Shown: positions 7,585 through 16,960, counted from the stretch's first letter. The stretch is DNA of 64,000 nucleotides from Pelagihabitans sp947500445 (GCF_050589625.1 NZ_JBNGOP010000005.1:62001-126000), one strand, 5' to 3'. Numbers and translations: made by a program. The notes: generated from the letters alone by a model not told the origin.

Positions 7585-10089
7585 ATGGCCAAGAATTTAG
7601 TAATTGTAGAGTCACCGGCAAAAGCCAAAACGATCGAAAAGTTTTTAGGAAAGGACTTTAAGGTAGAATCAAGTTTTGGTCATATAGCGGATTTGCCCTC
7701 TAAGGAATTGGGCGTCGACGTGGATAATGACTTTGTGCCCAAGTACATTGTGGACGAGGATAAAAAGGCCTTGGTGAAAAAGTTGCGCGACCTTGCCAAA
7801 AAAGCGGAAACGATCTGGCTCGCGAGTGATGAAGATCGGGAAGGGGAGGCCATCTCTTGGCATTTGGCGGAAACGTTGGATCTGGACAAGTCCAAAACCA
7901 AACGGATCGTATTCAACTCCATTACCAAGGGCGCCATTCAAAAGGCTATTGAAAACCCAAGGGAAATCAACTATAATTTGGTGAACGCACAACAGGCCCG
8001 TAGGGTACTGGATCGCTTGGTAGGATACGAGTTGTCGCCCGTGTTATGGAAAAAAATAAAACCGGGACTTTCCGCCGGGCGCGTACAATCGGTAGCGGTT
8101 CGGCTGATTGTCGAAAGGGAAAGGGAAATAGATGCGTTTACGCCAAAGGCTTCCTTTAAAATTTCTGCGGAATTTAAAACCGCCTCAGGCAGTACTTTTT
8201 CTGCTAAGTTGAATAAGACGTTCGCTTCCAAAACGGAAGCCCAAACTTTTTTGGAACAAAATATAGGGGCCGATTTCTCTGTGGGGGAGTTGGATAAAAA
8301 GCCAGCGAAAAAATCGCCCTCGGCACCGTTTACCACCTCCACTCTACAACAAGAGGCATCCCGAAAACTCTATTTCTCCGTAGGGAGAACCATGCAGGTG
8401 GCCCAGCGTCTTTACGAAGCGGGACTTATCACCTATATGCGAACCGATAGTGTGAACCTTTCGGGGGAGGCCATCGCTATGGCGAAAGAAGCCATTGTTG
8501 ACAACTACGGGGAGGAATACAGTCAAGTACGTAACTTTAAGGGAAAATCAAAAGGGGCCCAAGAGGCCCACGAGGCCATACGCCCTACGAATATATTGAA
8601 CCAATCGCCTTCTTTGGAGCGGGATCAATCAAAGTTGTACGAGTTGATATGGAAACGCGCGATCGCCTCGCAAATGGCCGATGCGCAATTGGAGCGTACC
8701 AATGTGAAGATCAAGGCCAATACCCATAACGAATTGTTTTCGGCCAATGGGGAGGTCATCAAGTTCGACGGTTTCTTAAAAGTATATATGGAAAGTTCCG
8801 ATGAGGAGGATGCGCCCGAGGAGCAGGAGGGCATGTTGCCCGCAATGCAGATCGGCGACGCCCTTTCCAACAAGCACATTACCGCAACGGAACGTTTTTC
8901 CCGACCGCCGTATCGGTTTACGGAAGCGTCCTTGGTTAAAAAGTTGGAGGAGCTCGGTATCGGGCGCCCGTCCACATACGCACCTACCATATCTACCATC
9001 CAAAATAGGGGCTATGCCGAAAAGGGAACGGTAGAGGGAACCGAACGAAATTATGTACAGCTGCTTTTGGAAAGCGATGCGGTACAGGAAAAAAAGTTGA
9101 CCGAAATGGTGGGGTCGGACAAAGGGAAGTTGGTGCCTACGGATATCGGAATGATCGTAAACGATTTTCTGGTCAGTAATTTTGCCAACATATTGGACTA
9201 TAATTTTACGGCCAAGGTAGAGGAGGATTTCGATGAAATCGCCGAGGGTTCGGAAGATTGGAAGAAAATGATGAAAACCTTTTATCAGGATTTTCATCCC
9301 AATGTGCTCGACGTTTCCGAAAATGCCGAACGTGCCAGTGGCGAGCGGGTGTTGGGAAAAGATCCCAAAACGGGCAGACAAGTATCGGTACGGTTGGGCC
9401 GTTTTGGACCAATGGTACAGATCGGTACCGTAGAAGAAGAGGAGAAACCACAGTTCGCTAGCCTTTTGCCCGAGCAATCATTGAACACCATTACCTATGA
9501 GGAGGCAATGGAGCTGTTTACCCTACCACGAAAATTGGGGGTATACAAAGGCGAGGAGGTCGAGGCCAACGTAGGCCGTTTTGGGCCTTATGTTCGCTAC
9601 GGAAAAAAGTTTGTTTCCCTGGCCAAAGGAGAAAGTGCTTTTGATGTGGATATGGACCGTGCCTTGGAGCTGATCAAGGAAAAGGAAAAGGCCGATGCAC
9701 CGATCATGTCCTATGAGGAGAAGGACGTTACCAAAGGGAAGGGCCGTTTCGGACCTTTTATCAAATGGGACGGAATGTTTATCAATGTAAACAAGAAGTA
9801 TGATTTTGATAACCTTTCCAAAGAGGATATCATACAACTGATCGAGGATAAGAAACAGAAAGAGATCGATAAGCTCATTCAAGAGTGGCCCGAAGAGGGC
9901 ATCCGAATCGAGAAGGCCCGTTGGGGCAGACATAACATCATTAAGGGGAAAATAAAGGTGGAACTGGCCAAAACCGTCGACGCCACTAAAATTTCGTTGG
10001 AAGAAGCGCAAGCGCTTATCGAGAAAAAGGCCCCAAAAAAGAAAGCTGCAAAAAAGAAAACGACCAAGCCCAAAGCAAAGAAAAAGTAG
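7585..10089 (+). CDS. topA: DNA topoisomerase I
   Basis: Type IA topoisomerase that relaxes negative supercoils. Length is 834 residues. The N-terminal Toprim domain starts LVIVESPAKAKTIEKFLG and has the metal-binding ASDEDREGEAI. The catalytic tyrosine lies in GLITYMRTDSVNLS. The C-terminal part holds several Topo-C repeats (GRFGPMVQIG, GRFGPYVRYG, GRFGPFIKW) in place of the Cys4 zinc ribbons of the E. coli enzyme. A Lys/Ala tail follows (last ~25 residues), typical of Bacteroidota. It is followed at 60 bp by the arginase-like gene, then gldKLMN, a flavobacterial order. Confidence 0.97.
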   Translation: MAKNLVIVESPAKAKTIEKFLGKDFKVESSFGHIADLPSKELGVDVDNDFVPKYIVDEDKKALVKKLRDLAKKAETIWLASDEDREGEAISWHLAETLDLDKSKTKRIVFNSITKGAIQKAIENPREINYNLVNAQQARRVLDRLVGYELSPVLWKKIKPGLSAGRVQSVAVRLIVEREREIDAFTPKASFKISAEFKTASGSTFSAKLNKTFASKTEAQTFLEQNIGADFSVGELDKKPAKKSPSAPFTTSTLQQEASRKLYFSVGRTMQVAQRLYEAGLITYMRTDSVNLSGEAIAMAKEAIVDNYGEEYSQVRNFKGKSKGAQEAHEAIRPTNILNQSPSLERDQSKLYELIWKRAIASQMADAQLERTNVKIKANTHNELFSANGEVIKFDGFLKVYMESSDEEDAPEEQEGMLPAMQIGDALSNKHITATERFSRPPYRFTEASLVKKLEELGIGRPSTYAPTISTIQNRGYAEKGTVEGTERNYVQLLLESDAVQEKKLTEMVGSDKGKLVPTDIGMIVNDFLVSNFANILDYNFTAKVEEDFDEIAEGSEDWKKMMKTFYQDFHPNVLDVSENAERASGERVLGKDPKTGRQVSVRLGRFGPMVQIGTVEEEEKPQFASLLPEQSLNTITYEEAMELFTLPRKLGVYKGEEVEANVGRFGPYVRYGKKFVSLAKGESAFDVDMDRALELIKEKEKADAPIMSYEEKDVTKGKGRFGPFIKWDGMFINVNKKYDFDNLSKEDIIQLIEDKKQKEIDKLIQEWPEEGIRIEKARWGRHNIIKGKIKVELAKTVDATKISLEEAQALIEKKAPKKKAAKKKTTKPKAKKK

Positions 10090-10114
10090 GGTAGGCCGCT
10101 TTCGCGGAACCCTA
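10087..10114 (+). other. hairpin at the topA stop codon
   Basis: Interrupted inverted repeat: TAGGGT ... ACCCTA enclosing CCGC-tttc-GCGG, starting at the topA stop. It has no T-run. It may mark an RNA-processing point or protect the topA 3' end while allowing read-through to the next gene. Confidence 0.4.
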
Positions 10115-10149
10115 AACCATATCACTAAACAACCCCAAAACACGTTTCA

Positions 10150-11307
10150 ATGGCATTTGATTTTTTGGTTCCCGTATCGGAAAAGGTACTCGCGCACAAT
10201 GCGTTGCTGGCGCCGCAAGCTTTGGGAAACAATATTCAGCTGCACACTCCAAAAAACGGCATCCCCAATCTGGACAATGTCGACGTGGCATTGATCGGCG
10301 TTCGGGAATCGCGCAATGCCTTTGAAAAGAAAACGGAAAAACTGGATGTTTCCGGCATTCGATTGCAGTTGTACAAGTTGATGTTGGGCAACTGGAATAC
10401 GCTTTTGGCCGACATGGGGAACATTGAGGAGGGTGAAACCGTGGCGGATACCTATTTTCTGGTGCGGGAAACCGTGGCGGAACTTTTGAAAAAAAATATA
10501 ACGCCCATCGTCATCGGCGCTACACAGGATATTACTTATCCCGTTTACCGGGCGTTCGACGGCATTCACGATATGATCAATATCGTATCGGTAGATAGCC
10601 GGTTCGATTTTGGAATGGACGACGAGCTGATCAGTTCGCATTCCTATATGAGTAAAATTATTACCGATAAACCCAACAACCTCTTTAATTTTTCAAACAT
10701 CGGGTATCAAAGTTATTTCAACGCACAGGAAGAGATCGATCTTATGGAGCGTTTGTTTTTTGATGCTTACCGCTTGGGGGAAGTGGCCAACGATATCACC
10801 CTGGCGGAACCCGTGTTGCGAAATGCCCATATGGTAAGTGTGGATGCCCGGGCCGTTAGGTCGGGCGAGGTAGGGCATTCCGATAATTTCTCCCCCAACG
10901 GTTTTACCGGCCGTGAGATCTGCGCGATCGCCAGATATGCAGGGCTGAGCGAGAACGTTACCGCTTTTGGTATCTATGAAATGGAGAACCAACAGCAGTC
11001 CGCCCAATTGGTGGCACAAATACTATGGTATTTTATAGAGGGCCTGAATTTTCGCATGAAAGAGGCCCCGAATACCAACACTTCCGACTTCACAAAGTAT
11101 ACGGTTCCTACCGATACCGAGCAGTTGGTCTTCTATAAAAGTCATCTTACCGAAAGATGGTGGGTAGAAGTCCCCTCAATTTTGTCTTCGCATACTAAAA
11201 CAAATTCAACGGCGTTATTACCATGCACTGAAAAGGACTATTTGGACGCTTGCGATCAGATCATTCCCGAAAGGTGGTTCAAAGCCTATAAGAAAGGTTT
11301 TAACTAA
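10150..11307 (+). CDS. arginase/formimidoylglutamase-fold protein with degenerate metal site
   Basis: Member of the arginase/agmatinase/formimidoylglutamase family by fold (385 residues) and by location between topA and gldK, a conserved flavobacterial arrangement. The family binds two Mn ions through GG(D/H)HS, DxHxD and SxDxDxxDP. Here these read GATQDI (123-128), DSRFD (149-153) and VSVDARAVRSG (229-239). The usual His ligands and one Asp are thus replaced by Gln126, Arg151 and Arg234. Databases commonly label such proteins formimidoylglutamase, but hydrolase activity looks unlikely. The neighbourhood suggests a link to the T9SS genes (inference). Confidence 0.75.
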   Translation: MAFDFLVPVSEKVLAHNALLAPQALGNNIQLHTPKNGIPNLDNVDVALIGVRESRNAFEKKTEKLDVSGIRLQLYKLMLGNWNTLLADMGNIEEGETVADTYFLVRETVAELLKKNITPIVIGATQDITYPVYRAFDGIHDMINIVSVDSRFDFGMDDELISSHSYMSKIITDKPNNLFNFSNIGYQSYFNAQEEIDLMERLFFDAYRLGEVANDITLAEPVLRNAHMVSVDARAVRSGEVGHSDNFSPNGFTGREICAIARYAGLSENVTAFGIYEMENQQQSAQLVAQILWYFIEGLNFRMKEAPNTNTSDFTKYTVPTDTEQLVFYKSHLTERWWVEVPSILSSHTKTNSTALLPCTEKDYLDACDQIIPERWFKAYKKGFN

Positions 11308-11430
11308 TTGATTTTTTTTTAAAGGATAATGTAACTGCATACAATAATTTGCTCAAAACGTAGTTTTAGAGTGTAGAATAAAACCATTGTTTTCGCAGTT
11401 AATAACCAGAATCGAAATTTAACCTAAAGT

Positions 11431-12801
11431 ATGAAAAAGCTATTGTTATCATCTATAGCGTTTGTTTTTTTGCTCACTAGTTGTGGGTCCGGAACAAAAG
11501 GAGAGCTAGTTGGAGCCCAAGGAAAAAAGTGGTATCCCGAAAAACCTTATGGAATGGAACTGATCCCTAGAGGGTCTTTCATCATGGGTAAGTCCGAGGA
11601 GGACCAGGCTAAAGTATTGAACGCCCCTACGAAAACCGTTACGGTACGCTCGTTCTATATGGACGACACTGAAATTACCAATAGCGAATACCGTCAATTT
11701 GTGGAGTGGGTGAAAGATTCCATTACACGAACGCGTCTGGCCATGTTGGCAGATGAGTTGGGACTAGGGCCCGATGATGGTGGTATTGGGGAGTATGCGT
11801 TCAAAGACGCCGATACGACCAAATCGTCCGCATACCAAAAGTACATGCTCGACAATTATGCGGGAATGGGTGAAACTGGTTTCGAAGGACGGGCATTGAA
11901 TACTGACGAAGATTTGGTATGGGAGACCAGCGAGTATCCCGACGAGTATTATGTTGAGGTAATGGATTCGTTATATATCCCTGAAGAGGAATCGTATAAC
12001 GGACAACGTACCATCGACGTTACCAAATTGAAATACAAGTATACATGGATGGATATCGAGGCTGCCGCACGTTCCAAAACAGGCCGAAGAAAAGACTTCA
12101 TCCGACAGGAAGAACTTGAAATTTATCCCGATACAACGGTTTGGATCCGCGATTTCGAATACTCGTACAACGAGCCCATGCACAACGATTATTTCTGGCA
12201 TGATGCATACAGCGATTATCCTGTGGTAGGGGTAAACTGGAAGCAGGCAAAAGCCTTCTGTAACTGGAGAACGAAGTTTAAGAACGATGACCAGAAAGAT
12301 CGTGGCAAGCAGTTCGTAAACAAGTTCCGATTACCGACAGAGGCCGAATGGGAATATGCCGCTAGAGGTGGTATCGAAGGAGGTACCTACCCATGGGGCG
12401 GACCTTACGTGATCAGTGATACCGGATGCTTTATGGCAAACTTCAAACCACAGCGTGGAGATTATGCCGCAGATGCCGCACTCTACACGGTAGAAGCCAA
12501 GTCCTATGAGCCCAACGATTTTAACTTGTACAACATGGCCGGTAACGTATCGGAATGGACAAATTCAAGCTATGATCCTAGTTCTTACGATTATGTATCT
12601 ACAATGAACCCCAACGGTGGTGATGGCAGCAATGCCCGTAAAGTAATCCGTGGGGGATCTTGGAAAGATGTTGCTTACTTCTTACAGGTAAGTACCAGGG
12701 ATTACGAATACTCCGACTCGGCGCGTAGTTATGTAGGTTTCCGTACCGTACAGGACTATATGGGCGAGGAAGATTCAACTAAAGGGAATAACGGATTATA
12801 A
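11431..12801 (+). CDS. gldK: gliding motility / T9SS lipoprotein GldK
   Basis: Outer-membrane-anchored lipoprotein that, with GldN, forms the periplasmic ring of the type IX secretion system. Length is 456 residues. The lipobox is LLTSCGSG (Cys19). The rest is a formylglycine-generating-enzyme/sulfatase-modifying (SUMF) fold: GMELIPRGSFIMG near 42, ITNSEYRQFVEW, RLPTEAEWEYAARGG, NMAGNVSEW and VIRGGSW. The fold is used structurally in GldK/PorK rather than as an oxidase. First gene of gldKLMN; 151 bp separate it from gldL. Confidence 0.96.
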   Translation: MKKLLLSSIAFVFLLTSCGSGTKGELVGAQGKKWYPEKPYGMELIPRGSFIMGKSEEDQAKVLNAPTKTVTVRSFYMDDTEITNSEYRQFVEWVKDSITRTRLAMLADELGLGPDDGGIGEYAFKDADTTKSSAYQKYMLDNYAGMGETGFEGRALNTDEDLVWETSEYPDEYYVEVMDSLYIPEEESYNGQRTIDVTKLKYKYTWMDIEAAARSKTGRRKDFIRQEELEIYPDTTVWIRDFEYSYNEPMHNDYFWHDAYSDYPVVGVNWKQAKAFCNWRTKFKNDDQKDRGKQFVNKFRLPTEAEWEYAARGGIEGGTYPWGGPYVISDTGCFMANFKPQRGDYAADAALYTVEAKSYEPNDFNLYNMAGNVSEWTNSSYDPSSYDYVSTMNPNGGDGSNARKVIRGGSWKDVAYFLQVSTRDYEYSDSARSYVGFRTVQDYMGEEDSTKGNNGL

Positions 12802-12952
12802 TATATAAATAAAAGTGTTAGGGAGGCACATATGGCAATTAACCGACCGGCACCTTTTCTTAAAATACGAATACACATTTCTAAATACCTAAATACAAAC
12901 GTTAAACCAAATACTTATTATTAACATTAAACCTAAAATTAAATTTTAAATT

Positions 12953-13603
12953 ATGGCACAGTCAAAATCAACAAAGAAATTATTTAACATGGCCTATGGC
13001 CTTGGAGCATCGGTCGTTATTATTGGTGCATTATTCAAGATCCTTCACTGGGAACTTGGACCGCTGAATGGAGGAATACTTCTTGCAATAGGTCTTATTA
13101 CAGAAGCGCTTATTTTCGCCATTAGTGCATTTGAACCAGTAGACGATGAGTACGATTGGTCTTTGGTATATCCAGAATTGGCCGGTGGAGCTTCCTCAGG
13201 TCGTAGCAATGAAGTGGCCGAGATCAAAGAAGCTGAAGCTTCCTTATCCGCTAAATTGGACGAAATGTTAAAAGAAGCCGGTGTAGATGCCAACCTTATG
13301 GAAAGCCTTGGATCTAGCATCAAGAACTTCGAAGGTGCTGCAAAGGGTATCGCCCCTACTGTAGACGCTATGGAGTCTACTCGCAAGTATTCTGAAGAAA
13401 TGGTTCAGGCCGCAGCGCAAATGGAATCATTGAACAGCTTGTACAAAGTTCAATTGGAAAGTGCTAGCAAACAAGCTTCCGTAAACGAGGAAGTAGTTCA
13501 AAATGCATCTGCCCTTAAAGATCAAATGGAATCATTGGCCACAAACCTTTCTTCATTGAACGGTGTATACGGTGGAATGCTTTCTGCAATGACAAGAAAC
13601 TAA
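12953..13603 (+). CDS. gldL: T9SS motor subunit GldL
   Basis: Inner-membrane stator of the T9SS/gliding motor, which with GldM turns proton-motive force into movement. Length is 216 residues. Two N-terminal membrane helices are seen (about 13-31 and 38-58: YGLGASVVIIGALFKILHW and LNGGILLAIGLITEALIF). They bracket a polar turn and carry conserved acidic residues (Glu near 49 and 59). The cytoplasmic rest is coiled coil. It is followed 51 bp later by gldM. Identity is secure from the sequence and operon order. Confidence 0.96.
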   Translation: MAQSKSTKKLFNMAYGLGASVVIIGALFKILHWELGPLNGGILLAIGLITEALIFAISAFEPVDDEYDWSLVYPELAGGASSGRSNEVAEIKEAEASLSAKLDEMLKEAGVDANLMESLGSSIKNFEGAAKGIAPTVDAMESTRKYSEEMVQAAAQMESLNSLYKVQLESASKQASVNEEVVQNASALKDQMESLATNLSSLNGVYGGMLSAMTRN

Positions 13604-13654
13604 TTAGTTTTATAGAACCCCAAATCAAATATTAATCAAAACTAATTAGAAAAC

Positions 13655-15214
13655 ATGGCAGGAGGAAAACAATCACCACGTCAGAAGATGGTCAACCTAA
13701 TGTACTTGATCTTCATCGCGATGTTGGCACTGAACATGAGTAAAGAAGTACTCGCCGCTTTCGGGATTATGAACGAAAAGCTAGAGGCTTCCAATACGAA
13801 GACCATAGAGAATAACGAAGCATACTTGGCGAATTTAGAGACGAAAGCGTCCGAAGATGCCGCCAAATATGATAAGCTCTATAAGGATGCGCAGAAAATA
13901 AAGGCGTTATCCAAAGACTATTACGACTATTTGTCCACCCTTAAAGAAGAGTTGATGAGCAAAACCGAGGATGCACGTGACTATGCCGTCATGGACAAGT
14001 CCGACTTTTTGGATCAAAAGTTCTTTCAAGGGGACAACCTTGCCGAAGGAGGTAAGGAGTTTATGAAGCGTATCAACGATTACCGTACCCAAGTGGCCGC
14101 TATCGTACCTCAAGGGATCAAAGCTTCCGTAGAGGCACGATTCGAGACCGGCGATGCGAACGGTAAAGTAGAGAAGCGTGACGGAACCAAGCAGGATTGG
14201 ATCAACTATCACTACGAAGGTTTCCCACAAGTAGCTTCTTTGGCAAAATTGACCGCCCTACAGGCCGATATCCAAGCAACTGAAGAGTCTGCCTTGAAAG
14301 CCATGTTGGAAGGGGAATTGAGCAACCAGGTATCGTTGAAGAACTTTGCAACATCCTTATTGGGTAGCAAGTCCGCTTACTATGCCGGTGAAAAGTACGA
14401 TGGAAAAATCGTGATCAGCAAAACCGATAAGTCTTCGAAGCCCGTTAAGGCCGATTTGACCTTGGACGGTAGAAAACTTTCTGAAGGAACGGATTACCGT
14501 TTGGAAGAAGGTGGTGTAAAAATGTTGATCGGAACCGGATCTCCTGGAGACCACTTGGTAAAAGGAATGTTGTATTTTCAGCAAGATGGTGAAGAGATCG
14601 AAGTGCCTGTAGAAAATAGCTTTGCCGTAATCAGCAAGCCAAACTCTGCCTTGATCGCCGCCGACAAGATGAACGTTGTTTATCGAGGAGTTGCGAACCC
14701 AATGTCGATCTCCATACCAGGTATCCCGAACAACAAAGTGAGCGCTTCTGCTCCGGGACTTAGAAAGGTGAACGGTAGTAAGTACATCATGAACCCAGGA
14801 AAAGGTAGAACGGTTAAAATTGTTGCCTCAGGTGTATTGCCCGATGGACAACGTATCTCTACCCCTGCAGAATTCCGTATCAAGGATATTCCTAGACCAT
14901 CCGGTTCGGTGAGCAAGCAAACAGGTAGCGTTAAGGTGCCACGTAAAAACTTGGAAATCGCCACTATCGGTGCAGCATTGGAAGATTTCGACTTTGATTT
15001 GAATTTGAAAGTAAGTGGATTCAAGATCAAAGTACCGGGACAGCCTACCGTAGCCGTTAGCGGTTCACGTTTGGATTCCAGGGCCAAGTCTGCCTTGAAA
15101 AGAGCTAAAAGAGGTGATGCCGTTCAGATATTCGATATCAACGCTTACATCACGAACAACAAAAGCTATAAGTTAAAGAAGGTTTCCCCAGTAGTGGTGG
15201 AGCTTACAAACTAA
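13655..15214 (+). CDS. gldM: T9SS motor shaft protein GldM
   Basis: Single-pass inner-membrane protein whose periplasmic domains span from the GldL stator to the GldK/GldN ring. Length is 519 residues. It begins MAGGKQSPRQKMVNLMYLIF, the typical GldM N-terminus, with one membrane helix (about 13-31). A coiled-coil D1 domain follows, then beta-rich domains to the C-terminus. A strong hairpin followed by T residues lies in the 58-bp gap to gldN. Confidence 0.96.
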   Translation: MAGGKQSPRQKMVNLMYLIFIAMLALNMSKEVLAAFGIMNEKLEASNTKTIENNEAYLANLETKASEDAAKYDKLYKDAQKIKALSKDYYDYLSTLKEELMSKTEDARDYAVMDKSDFLDQKFFQGDNLAEGGKEFMKRINDYRTQVAAIVPQGIKASVEARFETGDANGKVEKRDGTKQDWINYHYEGFPQVASLAKLTALQADIQATEESALKAMLEGELSNQVSLKNFATSLLGSKSAYYAGEKYDGKIVISKTDKSSKPVKADLTLDGRKLSEGTDYRLEEGGVKMLIGTGSPGDHLVKGMLYFQQDGEEIEVPVENSFAVISKPNSALIAADKMNVVYRGVANPMSISIPGIPNNKVSASAPGLRKVNGSKYIMNPGKGRTVKIVASGVLPDGQRISTPAEFRIKDIPRPSGSVSKQTGSVKVPRKNLEIATIGAALEDFDFDLNLKVSGFKIKVPGQPTVAVSGSRLDSRAKSALKRAKRGDAVQIFDINAYITNNKSYKLKKVSPVVVELTN

Positions 15215-15227
15215 TACTAATTACAAT

Positions 15228-15258
15228 CCGGGCGGCTACCAGGCCGCTCGGTATTTTT
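15228..15258 (+). terminator. terminator-like hairpin between gldM and gldN
   Basis: CCGGGCGGC (15228-15236) pairs with GCCGCTCGG (15243-15251) over 9 bp including one G-U, with a 6-nt loop. TATTTTTA follows. The gldN start is 14 bp further on. It looks like an intrinsic terminator or attenuator inside the operon. Confidence 0.7.
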
Positions 15259-15272
15259 AAACTAACGTAAAC

Positions 15273-16175
15273 ATGAATTGGAAGAATGTTTTAGTAATCG
15301 GAGCGGTAAGTATGTTACCCATCTCCATGGCGGCACAAGCCAACATCTTGAACGCCAAAAAGCCCGAGGAAATCGGAATGAAAACCGAAGCCCAAAAAGC
15401 TTTGGATAACGACGCCCCTTTAGATTACGGCTATGTAGACGATAGGGACGTACTTTGGTCCAAGACCGTATGGGAAACCATCGATTTGGACGAACGTGTC
15501 AATTTTCCATTGTATTACCCTACCGACACCATTGATATCGGTGCCGACAGAAGGTCTTTATATGATGTACTGATCAAGAACATCAAAAACGGAAAGTTGC
15601 AAGACGTTTATGTAGATTCCTATTTTACCGAAAAAAGGAAGTTTGGCGATCTTTCCGCTACGCTCCGAAAGGTAGATACTACCGATTACGGTTACGAGCA
15701 GATCAATGCCGGTGAAGAACTTTCTGCTGAATTCGTTCAGGAAAGAGAGTTGGGCGCTGCAGATATTGAGGAGTATCGTATTAAGGGAATGTGGTATTTT
15801 GACAAACGACAAGGGGAGTTGAAATATCGCTTGTTGGGGATTGCCCCAGTAGCTCCCGACGTGAACTTTATCGACGATGAGTCCATGGACTTGGCGGATG
15901 CCAAAGTAGAACTCTTTTGGGTATGGTACCCTGGTGCACGGCAAATTTTGCACGACGCCAAGGTGTTCAACCAACGGAATTCGGCACAACCGATCTCTTT
16001 TGATATGTTGTTGAACGCAAGAAGGTTCAACGGCGTAATCTACAGAGAGGACAATGTTCACGGTGATAGAAAGGTCAACGACTATATCGCCGACAATGCA
16101 CTGTTTCAATTATTGGAGGCCAAACGAATTAAGGAGGTCATCCGCGATAGGGAACAGGACATGTGGGCCTATTAA
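15273..16175 (+). CDS. gldN: T9SS ring protein GldN
   Basis: Periplasmic partner of GldK in the T9SS ring. Length is 300 residues. A cleavable signal peptide is seen (MNWKNVLVIGAVSMLPISMA, residues 1-20), then the GldN body: DDRDVLWSKTVWETIDLDER, YPTDTIDIGADRRSLYDVL, VELFWVWYPGAR and IYREDNVHGDRKVNDYI. It is the last gene of the operon and is followed by a strong terminator 30 bp after its stop. Its expression may be lowered by the hairpin upstream. Confidence 0.96.
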   Translation: MNWKNVLVIGAVSMLPISMAAQANILNAKKPEEIGMKTEAQKALDNDAPLDYGYVDDRDVLWSKTVWETIDLDERVNFPLYYPTDTIDIGADRRSLYDVLIKNIKNGKLQDVYVDSYFTEKRKFGDLSATLRKVDTTDYGYEQINAGEELSAEFVQERELGAADIEEYRIKGMWYFDKRQGELKYRLLGIAPVAPDVNFIDDESMDLADAKVELFWVWYPGARQILHDAKVFNQRNSAQPISFDMLLNARRFNGVIYREDNVHGDRKVNDYIADNALFQLLEAKRIKEVIRDREQDMWAY

Positions 16176-16204
16176 GAGTAGCGTACATTCCAATTCAATA
16201 GTAT

Positions 16205-16239
16205 AAAACGTTTTGACCTTTGGTCGGAACGTTTTTTTT
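16205..16239 (+). terminator. intrinsic terminator of gldKLMN
   Basis: AAACGTTTTGACC and GGTCGGAACGTTT pair around a TTT loop, followed by T8. It closes the gld operon. Confidence 0.88.
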
Positions 16240-16400
16240 ATGCTATACGGCGTAGCCGAAAATGGCAAGGCAGTTCAAGTGCCAAGTTCAAGTTCAAGCA
16301 TCAAGTTCAAGCTCAAGTACGGGTCTTGAATCGGAGTTGACATTAGCGTTTGGGTTTGACATTTGTGTTTGAATTTGAGTGGTCACAGCAATAGTTCAAC
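16240..16400. repeat. CTTGAA/TTCAAG low-complexity tract left of the IS element
   Basis: About 16270-16320 is built from short repeats of (C)AAGTTCAAG, and about 16325-16380 from TTTGACATTTGTGTTTGAA-like words. The same word family reappears on the other side of the IS200 element at 17220-17600. The element therefore seems to sit inside a simple-sequence intergenic region. Confidence 0.6.
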
Positions 16401-16442
16401 CTATGCACTTTAGTGCATTTCGCTTTAGCTTCTAAAAAAACC

Positions 16443-16450
16443 TACTTTTG
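16443..16450 (+). promoter_or_regulatory. -7 element just before tnpA
   Basis: TACTTTTG matches TAnnTTTG and ends only 5 bp before the tnpA ATG. The transcript would start at or near the start codon. Confidence 0.4.
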
Positions 16451-16455
16451 CTATT

Positions 16456-16887
16456 ATGTCGGAACAAAGGGTAAATGGACATACGGTCTCTCGTCTTTCG
16501 GTGCATATAGTCTGGAGTACGAAATACCGATATTCTGTCCTTGTGGGAGATGTGGAAAAGCGTTGCCGTGCGGTCCTGATAGAGATCTGTGACGCGGAAG
16601 GGGTCAACATTTTGAAAGGTGTCGTAAGTAAGGACCATGTCCACATGCATTTGGAGTATCGCCCGTCCCAGGATATCAGTACGCTTGTCAAGAAGCTAAA
16701 GGGTCGAAGTTCCAGGAAACTTCAAATGGAATTCCCGATACTGAAGAAGAAATATTGGGGCCGGCATTTCTGGGCGATAGGATTCGGCTGTTGGAGCACG
16801 GGCAATATAACGGATAAAATGGTGGACGAGTATTTGGAGCATCATCGTAAGTCCGGTAACGATACCGATGCTTTCATACTGGAGTAG
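16456..16887 (+). CDS. tnpA: IS200/IS605-family transposase TnpA
   Basis: Single-strand DNA transposase of the Y1 HUH type, 143 residues (usual size). The HUH motif is HVHMH in VSKDHVHMHLEYRPS (about 57-61). The catalytic Tyr lies in KMVDEYLEHH near residue 122. Other family signs are VWSTKYRYSVL and KKLKGRSSRKLQ. Flanking hairpins and absence of tnpB make it an IS200-like element. It appears intact and may be active. Confidence 0.93.
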   Translation: MSEQRVNGHTVSRLSVHIVWSTKYRYSVLVGDVEKRCRAVLIEICDAEGVNILKGVVSKDHVHMHLEYRPSQDISTLVKKLKGRSSRKLQMEFPILKKKYWGRHFWAIGFGCWSTGNITDKMVDEYLEHHRKSGNDTDAFILE

Positions 16888-16960
16888 TCTTCCGAACAGC
16901 TAACTTTAGTTGGATTTAAAAACCTATGGTACTTTAGTCCATAGTGGTTTAGTTTGAACA

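Larger units (their letters stand above)
16401..16946 (+). mobile_element. IS200-type insertion sequence
   Basis: A single-gene element: one Y1 HUH transposase (16456-16887) between two subterminal hairpins. Left hairpin 16403-16418 is ATGCAC-TTTA-GTGCAT. Right hairpin 16924-16944 is CTATGG...CCATAG. Both start with AACCTATG and share the core ACTTTAGT, as expected of ends recognised by one TnpA. There is no tnpB and there are no terminal inverted repeats or target duplications, which fits the IS200 group. Exact cleavage points cannot be set from one copy, so the bounds are approximate. Confidence 0.8.

Noticed and set aside
9523..10143. 206-codon minus-strand open frame over the topA 3' end
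   Set aside because: Antisense to conserved Topo-C repeats and the Lys-rich tail. The predicted Phe/Leu-rich protein simply mirrors the Lys/Glu codons.
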